The notes: generated by a model from the letters alone, not told the origin. A DNA stretch of 64,000 nucleotides from Geodermatophilus obscurus DSM 43160 (GCF_000025345.1 NC_013757.1:2790001-2854000), one strand, 5' to 3'. Shown: positions 33,276 through 42,665, counted from the first letter of the stretch. Made by a program: numbers and translations.

Positions 33276-33650
33276 TCACGACAGGGTCAGCACGTCGTAG
33301 TCGGTGAAGCGGCGGTCCGCCGTGACGAGGACGAACCGTCGGCGCGCGGCCTGTGCGATGAGCATGCGGTCGAACGGGTCGGCGTGGTGTCGCGGCAGCG
33401 CGCCGGCTGCGACGCCGCCCTCCACGGTGACCGGTAGCTCGTCGAGACCCTGGCGTCCGAGTTCCCCGGCGAGGTCCCCGGGGATCGTCAGCTTGCCCAG
33501 CTCAGCCTCGATCGCTATCTCCCGTGCCGACGCTGCCGACACCACGACCGGCGTCGCGGGGTCGGCGATGGCCTCGCGCATCGTCGGCGTCAGCCGGTCA
33601 TCCTCAGCCAACCACCACAGCAGCACGTGGGTGTCCAGCAGGAGCGTCAC
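33276..33650 (-). CDS. vapC: PIN-domain toxin VapC
   Basis: A 124-residue PIN-domain ribonuclease. The acidic residues are in LLLDTHVLLWWLAEDDRL (Asp6), SAREIAIEAELGKL, HHADPFDRMLIAQA and LVTADRRFTDY, forming a complete four-acid active site. The LDTHVLLWW start is typical of the VapC group whose members cleave tRNA or rRNA loops. The GTG start overlaps the antitoxin stop. The toxin looks intact while its partner lacks a start, as described for the antitoxin entry. Confidence 0.85.
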   Translation of the reverse strand: MTLLLDTHVLLWWLAEDDRLTPTMREAIADPATPVVVSAASAREIAIEAELGKLTIPGDLAGELGRQGLDELPVTVEGGVAAGALPRHHADPFDRMLIAQAARRRFVLVTADRRFTDYDVLTLS

Positions 33651-33835
33651 GGGCCGGTGTCGCCGTGGAAGGCGGCGATCAGGTCCTCGGGCGTCTCGTC
33701 GAAGTCGTCAGCGATCGCGACCCGTCCCCGCCACGCCCCGGGCGTCCGCGGCTGGGTCCGCGCGCCGGCCGGCACCAGCCGGGCGAGCGGCTTGCCGGCT
33801 GGAGCGATCGAGACGGTCGGCCGGTCACCTCCCTT
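33647..33835 (-). pseudogene. Antitoxin (Phd/YefM-like) fragment lacking a start codon
   Basis: The frame encodes VSIAPAGKPLARLVPAG and ADDFDETPEDLIAAFHG, which match the C-terminal half of Phd/YefM-type VapC-partner antitoxins. Upstream the frame reads only about ten more codons to a TGA at 33836-33838, with no ATG, GTG or TTG. The N-terminal DNA-binding part of about 30 residues is therefore missing, although AAAGGGAGGTGA sits where a ribosome binding site would be. Either the antitoxin is truncated or a frameshift or non-standard start is used. Confidence 0.65.
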
Positions 33836-33982
33836 TCATCACGTGACGCCGCTGCGGCCGATCCGCTCCGCTCGCCGACCCGGGCGCGACACCCCCCACC
33901 CCGACGCGTCGCGGAGCGGCGACCGATGAGTTCGCCGGTGCCAGAGGGTCCACCCGTCACCGTCCCCATCGAGAGGAACTCC

Positions 33983-34348
33983 GTGCCGAGCAACGTCACC
34001 CCGATGATCATCACGCACGACCTAGAGCGGCTGGCGCGCTTCTACGCCGGCGTCGCCGGGGCCACGGAGACCAGCCGCACGCCCGACGACGGGCCGACGT
34101 TCTACCTCGGCCTTCGGGTCGGCGACTCCGAGCTGGGCATCGTCGCCGACGACAGCGTCGAGGGAGCTCCGGCCGGGCGCGTCCTGCTGAGTGTCGAGGT
34201 GCCCGACGTCGACGCCGCGCTGTCTCGGGTCGCGTCGCTCGGCGGTCACGCGCCGGCTCCTGCCAACGACATGCCCTGGGGTCAGCGCGTCGCCCACGTG
34301 ACGGACCCGGACGGCAACGCCGTCAACCTGACGACGACGTCCGCCTGA
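33983..34348 (+). CDS. VOC (glyoxalase/bleomycin-resistance-like) family protein
   Basis: A 121-residue protein of one vicinal-oxygen-chelate module pair. It has the N-terminal betaalphabeta (PMIITHDLERLARFYAGVAG) and a C-terminal HVTDPDGNAVNL with the typical metal-binding region. The specific reaction is unknown; the family includes glyoxalases, dioxygenases and resistance proteins. ATG 33926 is an alternative start, but GTG 33983 is preceded by GAGAGGA at good spacing and matches the family N-terminus. Confidence 0.78.
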   Translation: MPSNVTPMIITHDLERLARFYAGVAGATETSRTPDDGPTFYLGLRVGDSELGIVADDSVEGAPAGRVLLSVEVPDVDAALSRVASLGGHAPAPANDMPWGQRVAHVTDPDGNAVNLTTTSA

Positions 34349-34689
34349 GGTCCACCACGGCTCCTCGTCCTCATCTCCGAGCGCTAGCGGCCCTCTCCCC
34401 CGTCGGTCGTGCGTGGGCACCACGGCTGCCATCCCGCCGCCCACGACCCTGACGCACCGCGATGGGCCGTCAGGTTGTTGCTGACAGCTGTTGGGCCGGT
34501 CAGTTGGTTTTCAGCGTTGCGTTTCCCTTCCGGTGATCTCGTTTAAGTTGGGGATAACGGACGTACTGCTGAAAGCGGACGGCGCCCGGCTGACGCCGCT
34601 GCCACCCCGTCCACATCGGCGACCACTCCGCTCCCCGTGACCGTGTCGGCCGAGAGGGGTTCACAGCTGCGTGCTGTTGACTCCGCGCC
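34349..34689. other. Intergenic stretch with dispersed motif copy e
   Basis: About 340 bases with no gene. It contains a pyrimidine-rich run (TTTCCCTTCC) and the motif at 34547-34560, followed by ACGTACTGCTGAA. Confidence 0.55.
34547..34560 (+). repeat. Dispersed motif copy e (GTTGGGGATAACGG)
   Basis: Exact consensus, followed by ACGTAC. Confidence 0.65.
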
Positions 34690-35394
34690 GTGGACGTCGT
34701 CGAGGAGCTCTGGGCCCGCGTGACCACTCCGCTCCCCCAGCTGCCGATGACGGTCCTGGTGGGCGCGCTGCTGGCGGCCGCTGTCGTCGTCCTCTCCCCC
34801 GCCCTGTGGCGGCCGGCCCGCACCGTCGTGACCATCGCCCACGAGGGCGCGCACGGGCTGGTGGCCCTGGCCGCGGGCCGTCGACTGGCCGGCATCCGGC
34901 TGCACTCGGACACCTCGGGGCTGACCGTGTCGGCGGGGCGGCCGACCGGGCTCGGGATGGTGCTCACCTGCGCGGCGGGCTACACCGGCCCGGCGCTGTT
35001 CGGGCTGGGCGCGGCGGCCCTGCTGGCCGCCGGCCACGCCGTCGGGCTGCTGTGGGCGCTGCTGGGCCTGCTGGCGCTGCTGCTCGTGCAGATCCGCAAC
35101 TGGTACGGACTGTGGGCGGTGCTTGCCACCGGCGCCGTCGTCCTGGCCGTGACCGGGTGGCTGCCGCCGGCCGGTCAGGCCGCGTTCGCGGCCGCCGGTA
35201 CCTGGTTCCTGCTGCTGGCCGCGCCGAAGACGGTCCTCGAGCTGCAGCGGGCCCGCCGCCGCCGTGCCGCCCCGGACTCCGACGCCGACCAGCTGGCCGG
35301 CCTCACCCGTCTGCCCGCGGTGCTGTGGGTCGGGCTCTTCCTGCTCGTCGACGTCGGCGCGCTGCTCCTCGGCGGCTGGTGGCTGCTCGTCTAG
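34690..35394 (+). CDS. M50B-like integral membrane metalloprotease
   Basis: A 234-residue polytopic membrane protein. The second membrane segment is followed by TVVTIAHEGAHGLVALAAGR, whose HEGAH matches the HExxH zinc site of peptidase M50B. A later NWYGLWAV segment is compatible with the family's third region. Six or so hydrophobic helices are predicted. It is probably an intramembrane protease, substrate unknown. The GTG start at 34690 gives a family-like N-terminus. Confidence 0.8.
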   Translation: MDVVEELWARVTTPLPQLPMTVLVGALLAAAVVVLSPALWRPARTVVTIAHEGAHGLVALAAGRRLAGIRLHSDTSGLTVSAGRPTGLGMVLTCAAGYTGPALFGLGAAALLAAGHAVGLLWALLGLLALLLVQIRNWYGLWAVLATGAVVLAVTGWLPPAGQAAFAAAGTWFLLLAAPKTVLELQRARRRRAAPDSDADQLAGLTRLPAVLWVGLFLLVDVGALLLGGWWLLV

Positions 35395-35408
35395 CGCCGT
35401 GCTGCAAC

Positions 35409-35463
35409 GGCCACCCTTCAGGGGCCCGCGCCGAGCCCGCGAGGCGTGGGGGGAAGGGTGGCC
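35409..35463. terminator. Hairpin element between convergent genes
   Basis: Perfect 11-bp outer arms GGCCACCCTTC and GAAGGGTGGCC, with an inner CGCGCC/GGCGTG pairing. It lies between the 3' ends of the M50B-like gene and the GH65 gene and shares GAGGCGTGGGGGGAAGGGT with the spacer at 22260-22411. Confidence 0.65.
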
Positions 35464-35474
35464 CTTCTACTTCC

Positions 35475-37838
35475 TCAGCGCCGGCCGCGCCGCCGCGGGG
35501 CCACGCCGTGCGGCTGGTGGACCGGCGCGACCTCCGGTGCGGGAGGGATGTCGGCGCTGACCTCGTCCTCGGTGACGGTCAGCCGGCGCCCGTGGTGGTG
35601 CACGTCGAGGGGGTCGCCGTCGAGGAGCCGGTAGGTGGCCTCGGTCGGCGTCACGGTCACCACGAGCAGCCGGCCCTGGTAGTTCAGCCGGAACCGCAGC
35701 CGGGTGATCCGCTCGGGCAGCCGGGGGGCGAACTCCAGCCGCCCGTCGTGGTCGCGCATCCCGCCGAACCCGGCGACGGCCACCGTCCAGCCGCCGGCCA
35801 GCGAGGCGATGTGCAGGCCGTGCCCGGAGTTGCCGTGCAGGTTCTGCAGGTCGGTCAGGGTGGCCTCGCCCCAGTAGTCGTAGGCCAGCGCCAGGTGACC
35901 GGTCTCGGCGGCCACCACGCCCTGCTGGGTGGCCGACAGCGAGGAGTCGCGCACCGTCCGCGCCTCGTAGTAGGCGAAGTCGGCGGCCTTCTCCTCGGGG
36001 GTGAAGGCGTCCCCGCGCAGGTGCAGCGCCATCACCAGGTCCGCCTGCTTGATCACCTGCTTGCGGTAGATGTCGAAGTAGGGGTAGTGCAGGAGGAGCG
36101 GGTAGCAGTCCGGCGGGGTGGCCTCGAAGTCCCACTCCTCGTGGTGGGTGAAGGCGTCGGACTGCATGTGCACGCCGCGCCGGGTGTCGTAGGGCACCGC
36201 CATCAGCGCGGCCGCGCGGTCCCAGCGGGTGGTCTCGTCCTCGGTGACGCCGAGCCGGCCGGCGACGTCGGGCTGGCGCTCCACCGCCGCGATCGCCTCG
36301 CGCAGGTTCCGCTGCGCCATGAGGTTCGTGTAGACGTTGTTGTCCACGACGGCGGTGTACTCGTCGGGGCCGGTGACGCCGTCGATGCGGAAGCCGTGCT
36401 CGTCGTCGAAGTGCCCCAGCGAGGCCCACAGCCGGGCGGTCTCGATCAGCAGCTCGGCGCCGTGGTCGCGGTCGAACTCCTCGTCGGCGGTGGCGTTGTG
36501 GTACCGGACGACGGCATCGGCGATGTCGGCGTTGATGTGGAAGGCCGCCGTCCCCGCCGGCCAGTAGCCCGAGGTCTCCTCCCCGCGGATCGTGCGCCAC
36601 GGGAAGGTCGCGCCCTCCAGCCCGAGCTCCCGGGCCCGGTCCCGGGCCAGGTCGAGGGTGGAGTGCCGCCAGCGCAGCGCGTCGCGGGCCGCCGCCGGGG
36701 CGATGTAGGTGAGCACGGGGAGCACGTAGGTCTCGGTGTCCCAGAAGGTGTGCCCGTCGTAGCCGGGACCGGTCAGGCCCTTGGCCGGGATGGGCTGGCG
36801 CTCGGCCCGCAGCCCGGCCTGCAGCAGGTGGAAGACGCCGACCCGCACCGCCTGCTGCAGCTCGTCGTCCCCCTCGATCTCGACGTCGGCGTGCTGCCAG
36901 TGCTCGTCGAGCACCTCGCGCTGCTCGCGCAGCAGCCGCTCGAAGCCGGCGAGCTTGGCGGTGGCCAGCGCTCCCTCCACCTGGTCGCGCAGCGCCGCCG
37001 CCGACCGCCGCGAGGACCAGCCGTAGGAGAGGAACTTGACCAGCTTGACCGACGAGCCCTGCGGCAGTCGGGCGGCGAGGGCGAAACGGGCCAGGTCCTC
37101 CCCGGCCTCGATGTCGGCCGTGGAGGTGTCGGGCACCTCGACCACGTGGTCCATCCCAGCGGCCATCCGCAGCCGGCTGCGCTTGGTGCGGTGCACCAGC
37201 ACCGCCCGCTGACCGCGGGCCACGGCCATCTCGTTGACCAGCGGGCGGGCCAGCGCCGCGGCCGCGCGCGGGTCGTCGGCCTCCGAGCCGCTGTCCACCG
37301 GCTCGTTGGCCAGCAGGTCCGACTGCAGGGCGATGTAGAGGTCCCCCTGCCCGTCGGTGCACTCCACGGTGTACTCGATGGCGGCGATCGAGCGGCGCCG
37401 CAGCGACACCATCCGGGTGCTCGTCACGGTCACCACCCGCCCGTTCGGCGAGCGCCACTCGGTGCTGCGGCGCAGCAGGCCGCGGCGCAGGTCCAGCGTG
37501 CGCCGGTGCTCGACGATCTCGCCGTAGTCCAGGTCCAGCGGGGTGTCGCCGACCAGCAGCCGGATCAGCTTGCCGTCGGTCACGTTGACCACGGTCTGCC
37601 CCTGCTCGGGGAAGCCGTACCCGGCCTCCGCGTAGGGCAGCGGCCGCTCCTCGAAGAAGCCGTTGAGGTAGGTGCCCGGGACGACGACCGGCTCACCCTC
37701 CTCGAACGACCCCCGCATGCCGATGTGCCCGTTGGACAGCGCGAACACCGACTCGTGGACGGCGAGGGACGCGTGGTCCAGGCCCGTCTCGGTCAGCGCC
37801 CACGGCTCGATCGGGAAGTGCGGCCGCCCCTCCGTCAC
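35475..37838 (-). CDS. Glycoside hydrolase family 65 disaccharide phosphorylase
   Basis: A 787-residue GH65 enzyme that would phosphorolyse a disaccharide such as maltose, trehalose or kojibiose to beta-glucose-1-phosphate plus sugar. An N-terminal beta-sandwich (LSNGHIGMRGSFEEGEPVV), the (alpha/alpha)6 barrel with HTFWDTETYVLPVL, and the catalytic Glu region RIDGVTGPDEYTAVVDNN are present. The specificity cannot be set from the sequence. A HAD beta-phosphoglucomutase-like gene is 73 bases upstream on the same strand and would convert the beta-glucose-1-phosphate product to glucose-6-phosphate, so the pair forms a pathway. Confidence 0.92.
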   Translation of the reverse strand: MTEGRPHFPIEPWALTETGLDHASLAVHESVFALSNGHIGMRGSFEEGEPVVVPGTYLNGFFEERPLPYAEAGYGFPEQGQTVVNVTDGKLIRLLVGDTPLDLDYGEIVEHRRTLDLRRGLLRRSTEWRSPNGRVVTVTSTRMVSLRRRSIAAIEYTVECTDGQGDLYIALQSDLLANEPVDSGSEADDPRAAAALARPLVNEMAVARGQRAVLVHRTKRSRLRMAAGMDHVVEVPDTSTADIEAGEDLARFALAARLPQGSSVKLVKFLSYGWSSRRSAAALRDQVEGALATAKLAGFERLLREQREVLDEHWQHADVEIEGDDELQQAVRVGVFHLLQAGLRAERQPIPAKGLTGPGYDGHTFWDTETYVLPVLTYIAPAAARDALRWRHSTLDLARDRARELGLEGATFPWRTIRGEETSGYWPAGTAAFHINADIADAVVRYHNATADEEFDRDHGAELLIETARLWASLGHFDDEHGFRIDGVTGPDEYTAVVDNNVYTNLMAQRNLREAIAAVERQPDVAGRLGVTEDETTRWDRAAALMAVPYDTRRGVHMQSDAFTHHEEWDFEATPPDCYPLLLHYPYFDIYRKQVIKQADLVMALHLRGDAFTPEEKAADFAYYEARTVRDSSLSATQQGVVAAETGHLALAYDYWGEATLTDLQNLHGNSGHGLHIASLAGGWTVAVAGFGGMRDHDGRLEFAPRLPERITRLRFRLNYQGRLLVVTVTPTEATYRLLDGDPLDVHHHGRRLTVTEDEVSADIPPAPEVAPVHQPHGVAPRRRGRR

Positions 37839-37911
37839 GGTGACCCCTCGCCGGCGCCCGCCGGCCCCGCGACGGGCCGTGCCCCGACCAGGGGTGGCCT
37901 CGCCGGCCCGG

Positions 37912-38643
37912 TCACCTGGACCCCTCCAGCAGCTCGGCCAGGTCCTGGACGACCACGTCCGCGCCGGACGCCGCCAGGGCCTCGGCCTGCCCGACCCGGT
38001 CGACGCCGACGACGTAGCCGAACGCGCCCGCCCGGCCCGCGGCCACCCCGGCCAGCGCGTCCTCGAAGACGACGGCCTCCGCCGGCTGCACCCCCAGGGC
38101 CCGGGCGCCGGCCAGGAAGGTGTCGGGGGCGGGCTTGCCGCGCAGCCCCTGCGCCGCCGCCACCTCGCCGTCCACCCGGGTGTCGATCAGGTCGGCGAAG
38201 CCGCCGGCCCCGATCACCTGGCCACCGTTGCGCGAGGCGGTGACCACCGCCGTCGCCAGCCCCGCCTCCCTGGCCGCCCGCAGGTAGCGGATCGAGCCCG
38301 GGTACACCTCCACGCCGTGCTCGGCGAGCTCGGCGTGCACCAGCTGGTTCTTGCGCAGGCCCACCCCGTGCACCGTGGTGGCGTCCGGCGGGTCGTCCGG
38401 CGTCCCCTCGGGCAGCACGATGCCGCGGCTGGCCAGGAAGTCGCGCACCCCGTCGAGACGCGGCTTGCCGTCGACGTAGCGGTTGTAGTCCTGCTGCGTG
38501 AACTCCCCGGCCGCGGGGTCGCTGCGGCGCAGGAACTCGTCGAACGTGCGCTTCCAGGCGGCCATGTGGACGGTTGCCGTCCGGGTGAGGACGCCGTCCA
38601 GGTCGAACAGGCAGGCACGTATCGAGCCGGGGAGACCGAGCAC
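37912..38643 (-). CDS. HAD-family beta-phosphoglucomutase-like phosphatase
   Basis: A 243-residue HAD protein. Motif I is CLFDLDGVLTRTATVH, with a helical cap (AAWKRTFDEFLRR, DYNRYVDGKPRLDGVRDFL) typical of beta-phosphoglucomutase. Motif II is AVVTASRNGG, motif III LRGKPAPDTFL and motif IV VVFEDALAGVAAGRAG. It should interconvert beta-glucose-1-phosphate and glucose-6-phosphate, in line with the GH65 gene downstream. The GTG start is supported by a leaderless -10 element. Confidence 0.88.
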   Translation of the reverse strand: MLGLPGSIRACLFDLDGVLTRTATVHMAAWKRTFDEFLRRSDPAAGEFTQQDYNRYVDGKPRLDGVRDFLASRGIVLPEGTPDDPPDATTVHGVGLRKNQLVHAELAEHGVEVYPGSIRYLRAAREAGLATAVVTASRNGGQVIGAGGFADLIDTRVDGEVAAAQGLRGKPAPDTFLAGARALGVQPAEAVVFEDALAGVAAGRAGAFGYVVGVDRVGQAEALAASGADVVVQDLAELLEGSR

Positions 38644-38649
38644 GACACG

Positions 38650-38655
38650 ACGCTA
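38650..38655 (-). promoter_or_regulatory. Leaderless -10 element (TAGCGT) for the HAD gene
   Basis: Minus-strand TAGCGT lies 6 bases upstream of the GTG at 38643 and probably drives the HAD-GH65 operon. Confidence 0.55.
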
Positions 38656-38707
38656 CCGGCGTCCGCGCGCCGCCGCCGGGCCGGAAACCCGCTGTTCACA
38701 GCGGGGT

Positions 38708-38762
38708 GGCCCCGTCCCGCGCCCCGCCCTGAGCCTGCGAAGGGCGGGGAGGACGGGGTCCT
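38708..38762. repeat. Covarying hairpin element (family A)
   Basis: Outer arms GGCCCCGTCC and GGACGGGG, inner arms CCCCGCCCT and AGGGCGGGG, loop GAGCCTGCGA. It sits in a divergent gap, so it is not just a terminator. The copy at 62099-62154 has the same loop with a compensated inner stem. Confidence 0.7.
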
Positions 38763-38825
38763 CCTAGGGTCGGCGCGGGGACGCCTGTCCCCACCCAGCC
38801 GCGAGATGCGAGGAGAGCAGCGCCC

Positions 38826-39371
38826 ATGGCCGAGCGCCCGACGCCCCCCAGCCCCTACGACTTCCTGCCGCAGGTCCCGGGCTTCGAGGTGACCAGCACC
38901 GACGTGACCGACGGCGAGCCGCTGTCCTCGCCGCAGGTGAGCGGGGTCATGGGCGCCGGCGGCGAGGACCGCTCACCGCAGCTGTCCTGGGCGGGCTTCC
39001 CGGAGGGCACCAGGAGCTTCGCGGTCACCGTCTACGACCCCGACGCCCCCACCCACAGCGGCTTCTGGCACTGGGCGGTGGCCAACATCCCGGTCTCGGT
39101 CACCGAGCTGCCCGGCGGGGCCGGCGACCAGCAGGGGTCCGGGCTGCCCGAGGGCGCCGTCCAGCTGCGCAACGACGCCGGCTTCCCCGGTTACGTCGGT
39201 GCCGCACCCCCGGCCGGCCACGGTCCGCACCGCTACTACGTCACGGTGCACGCCGTCGACGTCGACCGGCTCGACGTGACCCCGGACGCCTCCCCCGCGT
39301 TCCTGGGTTTCAACCTGTTCAGCCACACCCTCGCCCGCGCGGTGCTCGTGGGGACCTACGAGCAGGACTGA
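38826..39371 (+). CDS. YbhB/YbcL family PEBP-like protein
   Basis: A 181-residue phosphatidylethanolamine-binding-protein relative. The ligand-site motifs [23 protein letters not shown] and [17 protein letters not shown] are present and match the Raf-kinase-inhibitor-like bacterial family. The biochemical role in bacteria is unclear. It is a single gene with ATG at 38826 and an AGGAGAGC ribosome binding site nearby. Confidence 0.88.
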   Translation: MAERPTPPSPYDFLPQVPGFEVTSTDVTDGEPLSSPQVSGVMGAGGEDRSPQLSWAGFPEGTRSFAVTVYDPDAPTHSGFWHWAVANIPVSVTELPGGAGDQQGSGLPEGAVQLRNDAGFPGYVGAAPPAGHGPHRYYVTVHAVDVDRLDVTPDASPAFLGFNLFSHTLARAVLVGTYEQD

Positions 39372-39482
39372 ACGGCCCCGTCTCGTACCGCACCGCGACG
39401 TCCCGGACGCGGTGCGCGCACGACACACCACCTCTGCTTGAACGTTCAGCTGGCTGTCATCTGGTAGGGGAACCATGACGGT

Positions 39483-40388
39483 GTGGACACGGCTCGGGCG
39501 CTGCGGACCTGGCCCCGTCGCGTCCACCGGGGTGTGCCGCCGGTCCTGGTGGCGGTCGTCCTGCTCGCGCTGCTGCTCGCCGAGGTCGCGACCCCGCGCT
39601 GGGCGGCGGCGGAGCACGAGGTCGGCCCCGCCGAGATCGTCCCGGCCGTGACCGCGGCCTACGGGGACGCCGGCACGTTCGCCGTGGTAGTCGCCCGCCA
39701 GGAGGAGCGCCTGACCGGCGGGTCCATCCGCGCCGCCGAGGCCCACAGCGCCCGGGTGCAGGCCCGGACGGCGGGCAGCGAACTGGCCGGCCGGCCCTTC
39801 CCCACCGCCTCGCTGGTCAAGCTCTTCCTCGCCGAGGACGTCCTGCACCGCGCGCGCACCGGAGCCGTCGGCCTGACCCCCGAGGACCGGGCGCAGCTCG
39901 AGGTGATGATCCGCGGCTCGAACGACCCCGCGGCCTCGGACGTCTGGGTGCGCTTCGGCGGAGCGCAGGCGGTGCGCGACGTCGCCACCCGCTACGGCCT
40001 GACCGGCACCGCACCGCCCCTCCGGTGGGGACAGTGGGGCGAGACGACGACGACCGCCGCCGACCTGGCCCGGTTCCTCGCCCGGCTGCCCGTCATCGCC
40101 CACCCGGACGACGCCGCCGCGCTTCAGGGCTGGATGGGCACCGCGACCCCCATCGCCTCCGACGGGTTCGACCAGGAGTACGGCGTGTTCGGGACGCTGC
40201 CCGGGGCCGCGGTCAAGCAGGGCTGGATGTGCTGCCTCAGCGGCCAGCGGCACCTGCACTCGGTGGGGATCGCCGGTGGTCGGGTGGTGGTGTTGCTCAG
40301 CGAGGTGCCCCGGTCGGTGGGCTGGGACGCGGCCAAGGCTGCGCTGGACGCGGCCGCCGCTGCCGTGCCGCCGCCGGCGGCCTCCTGA
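39483..40388 (+). CDS. Secreted or membrane-anchored beta-lactamase-fold serine hydrolase
   Basis: A 301-residue protein with an N-terminal membrane/signal segment (about 19-38, PVLVAVVLLALLLAEVA) and a class-A-beta-lactamase-like domain. Three motifs are seen: SxxK in TASLVKLFLAEDVL, SND-like RGSNDPAASDVW and KTG-like KQGWMCC. This set is expected of D-alanyl hydrolases or beta-lactamase relatives; actual beta-lactam hydrolysis cannot be claimed. The start GTG 39483 is chosen for the basic N-terminus; it lies within the ATGACGGTG region where an out-of-frame ATG also occurs. Confidence 0.75.
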   Translation: MDTARALRTWPRRVHRGVPPVLVAVVLLALLLAEVATPRWAAAEHEVGPAEIVPAVTAAYGDAGTFAVVVARQEERLTGGSIRAAEAHSARVQARTAGSELAGRPFPTASLVKLFLAEDVLHRARTGAVGLTPEDRAQLEVMIRGSNDPAASDVWVRFGGAQAVRDVATRYGLTGTAPPLRWGQWGETTTTAADLARFLARLPVIAHPDDAAALQGWMGTATPIASDGFDQEYGVFGTLPGAAVKQGWMCCLSGQRHLHSVGIAGGRVVVLLSEVPRSVGWDAAKAALDAAAAAVPPPAAS

Positions 40389-40390
40389 GC

Positions 40391-41197
40391 TCAGCCCCCG
40401 TCGGCGAGGTCGGCAACGCCCACGGTGGCCAGGCGGGCGAAGCCGGTCCGCTCGTAGACCCGCGCGACGTCGTCGTCCCCGGCCACCAGGAACACCAGCT
40501 CGGCGCTCTCCCGGGCATGTGCGGTCAGCGCCGAGGCGAGGCCCGCGCCCAGCCCGCGCCCCCGCAGCCGGGGCAGGGTGGCCACGCCGGCGATCTCGGT
40601 GACCTCCGCGCCGTCGACGTCCACCGGGTGGTGGGTGCCGACCGCGACGGGCTCGCCGTCCTCGACCGCGACCATCATGACGGTGCGGCCGGTCGCGATC
40701 CGCTCACGCAGCACTGCGGTGCGCGGCGAGCCGAGGGCCACACCGACCGAGGGGCCGCCCGCCTCCGAGCGCGGTCCCGGGTGGGCGAAGGCGATCGACG
40801 CCAGGCGCTCGTAGCGTGGCAGCTCGGGGTCCTCGGCGCCGACCAGGTACAGCCGGACGCCGGAGGGCAGCAGCAGCTCCACGGGGTCCGCGGCGACCAG
40901 CAGTGGCGAGGAGTCCACGGCCAGCCCGGCGGCGCGCACGGCCGCCTCCACCGTCGGCGCGTCCTCGCACACCCACTCGAGCGCCACCGGCAGGCCCGCG
41001 GCCTGCTGGAGCGCGGCGGCCGACCGGACGTCGTCGGCGCTCACCGTCTCCCCCGGCCGCGGCCGCGCCGGGTAGGGCCACATGGGGCTGCCGACCGGCA
41101 CGTCGAGACCGCCGACGGTCTCGATGCGCGCGTCGGGGAGCGGCGCCGCGGCGAAGTACCGCTCGACACGCTCGAGCAGCCCGGGGGGCAGGGACAC
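40391..41197 (-). CDS. GNAT family N-acetyltransferase
   Basis: A 268-residue protein with a non-conserved N-terminal half and a C-terminal GNAT domain. The C-terminal part contains VTEIAGVATLPRLRGRGLGAGLASALTAHA, in which the RxxGxG/A pyrophosphate-binding loop (RGRGLGAG) is clear, then a final FLVAGDDDVARVYERTGFAR. The size and double layout suggest a tandem GNAT in which the first copy is degenerate. The substrate is unknown. It converges with the beta-lactamase-fold gene, 2 bases apart. Confidence 0.82.
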   Translation of the reverse strand: MSLPPGLLERVERYFAAAPLPDARIETVGGLDVPVGSPMWPYPARPRPGETVSADDVRSAAALQQAAGLPVALEWVCEDAPTVEAAVRAAGLAVDSSPLLVAADPVELLLPSGVRLYLVGAEDPELPRYERLASIAFAHPGPRSEAGGPSVGVALGSPRTAVLRERIATGRTVMMVAVEDGEPVAVGTHHPVDVDGAEVTEIAGVATLPRLRGRGLGAGLASALTAHARESAELVFLVAGDDDVARVYERTGFARLATVGVADLADGG

Positions 41198-41319
41198 ACC
41201 GGCACCCTAGACGGAGCGCGGGACGGCGTCCGCCGATGGCCGCTCGAGCGCCCGGGAGCCACCCGGGGGCGTGAGGCACCGGGGGCGGACGGCACGATGG
41301 GGGCCGTGACAGGAGTGGG

Positions 41320-42282
41320 ATGGGCGGCGTGACGGCGGCGGCACGACCCCAGGTGTCGCCCTACGCGGTCTTCGACCGCGCCTCGTGGCGCTCCCTCGCG
41401 GCGGGCACCTCGCTGCCCCTGGACGCGGCGCAGCTGGAGTCACTGGCCAGCCTCGGTGACCGGATCGACCTCGACGAGGTGGCGACGGTCTACCTGCCGC
41501 TGGCCGGGCTGCTGCGGCTGCACGTGGAGGCCAGCCGGCGGCTGTGGGCGGCCCGCAGCGAGTTCCTGGGCGACTCGACGGCCAAGGTGCCCTACGTGAT
41601 CGCGGTCGCCGGCAGCGTCGCCGTCGGCAAGAGCACCACCGCCCGGCTGCTGCAGACGCTGCTGGCGGCCGGCCCCGACAGCCCCCGGGTCGACCTGGTG
41701 ACCACCGACGGGTTCCTGCTGCCCAACGCCGAGCTGGACGCCCGCGGGCTGCTCGGGCGCAAGGGCTTCCCGGAGAGCTACGACCGGCGGGGGCTGCTGC
41801 GCTTCCTCGCCGACGTGAAGTCCGGCCGCGACGAGGTCAGCGCCCCGCTGTACGACCACCTGTCCTACGACGTCGTCCCCGACGCTCGGCAGGTCGTCGA
41901 CCGGCCCGACATCCTCGTGCTGGAGGGGCTCAACGTGCTGCAGGCCGGCCGCCCGGCCGACGGCCGCGCACCCGAGGTGTTCCTCTCCGACTTCTTCGAC
42001 TTCTCGGTCTACGTCGACGCCGCCGAGTCCGACATCCGGCAGTGGTACGTCGAGCGCTTCCTCGCCCTGCGGCGGACGGCGTTCGCCGACACCAGTGCCT
42101 ACTTCCACCGCTTCGCCGACCTGACCGACGAGCAGGCCCGCGAGACGGCTCTCGGCATCTGGGCGGCCGTCAACGGCCCCAACCTGCGCGACAACATCGC
42201 CCCGACCCGCTCCCGCGCCCGGCTGGTGCTGCAGAAGGCCGCCGACCACGAGGTGCGCCGGGTCCTGCTGCGCAAGATCTGA
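41320..42282 (+). CDS. coaA: Pantothenate kinase (type I)
   Basis: A 320-residue enzyme that phosphorylates pantothenate, the first step of coenzyme A synthesis. P-loop [22 protein letters not shown], then [40 protein letters not shown] and VLEGLNVLQ match bacterial PanK-I. The upstream spacing contains GACAGGAGTGGG as a ribosome binding site. The gene stands alone. Confidence 0.95.
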   Translation: MGGVTAAARPQVSPYAVFDRASWRSLAAGTSLPLDAAQLESLASLGDRIDLDEVATVYLPLAGLLRLHVEASRRLWAARSEFLGDSTAKVPYVIAVAGSVAVGKSTTARLLQTLLAAGPDSPRVDLVTTDGFLLPNAELDARGLLGRKGFPESYDRRGLLRFLADVKSGRDEVSAPLYDHLSYDVVPDARQVVDRPDILVLEGLNVLQAGRPADGRAPEVFLSDFFDFSVYVDAAESDIRQWYVERFLALRRTAFADTSAYFHRFADLTDEQARETALGIWAAVNGPNLRDNIAPTRSRARLVLQKAADHEVRRVLLRKI

Positions 42283-42350
42283 GCCCGACGCGGGGCAGGG
42301 CCTGCCTGTGGTCGGCCGCTTTTCGTCCTTCCTGGTCGTTGTTCGGCCGA

Positions 42351-42364
42351 GTTGGGGATAACGG
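42351..42364 (+). repeat. Dispersed motif copy f (GTTGGGGATAACGG)
   Basis: Exact consensus, followed by CAGTAT. Confidence 0.65.
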
Positions 42365-42651
42365 CAGTATGGGATGTGACTGGCCGTAAGCAGGATCAGT
42401 CGACGCTCGCCGCGTGTCGACGGCGACGACCCCGCGGTCAGCCCGGTCGCCGACGACACCGACCCTGCGGCGTCGGCCGCCCCGTGTCGCCCGGACGTCC
42501 CCCGCGGATCGGAGCGCACGCCGCGAGCGCCGGCCCTGATCGCCGCCCGCGACACCCGTGTTGCCGCCCACGACAGCCGTCGGGGTCCCGGAGGGCGGGC
42601 TCCCCTCCTCCGCAGCAGCCGGTCCTTCTGGGATCTTCGAGGCGTCGGGCA

Positions 42652-42665
42652 GTTGGGGATAACGG
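42652..42665 (+). repeat. Dispersed motif copy g (GTTGGGGATAACGG)
   Basis: Exact consensus, followed by GTGTAC. Confidence 0.65.

Noticed and set aside
32801..33307. Plus-strand frame of 168 residues in the gene-poor stretch
   Set aside because: Low-complexity sequence without a domain, ribosome binding site or coding character.
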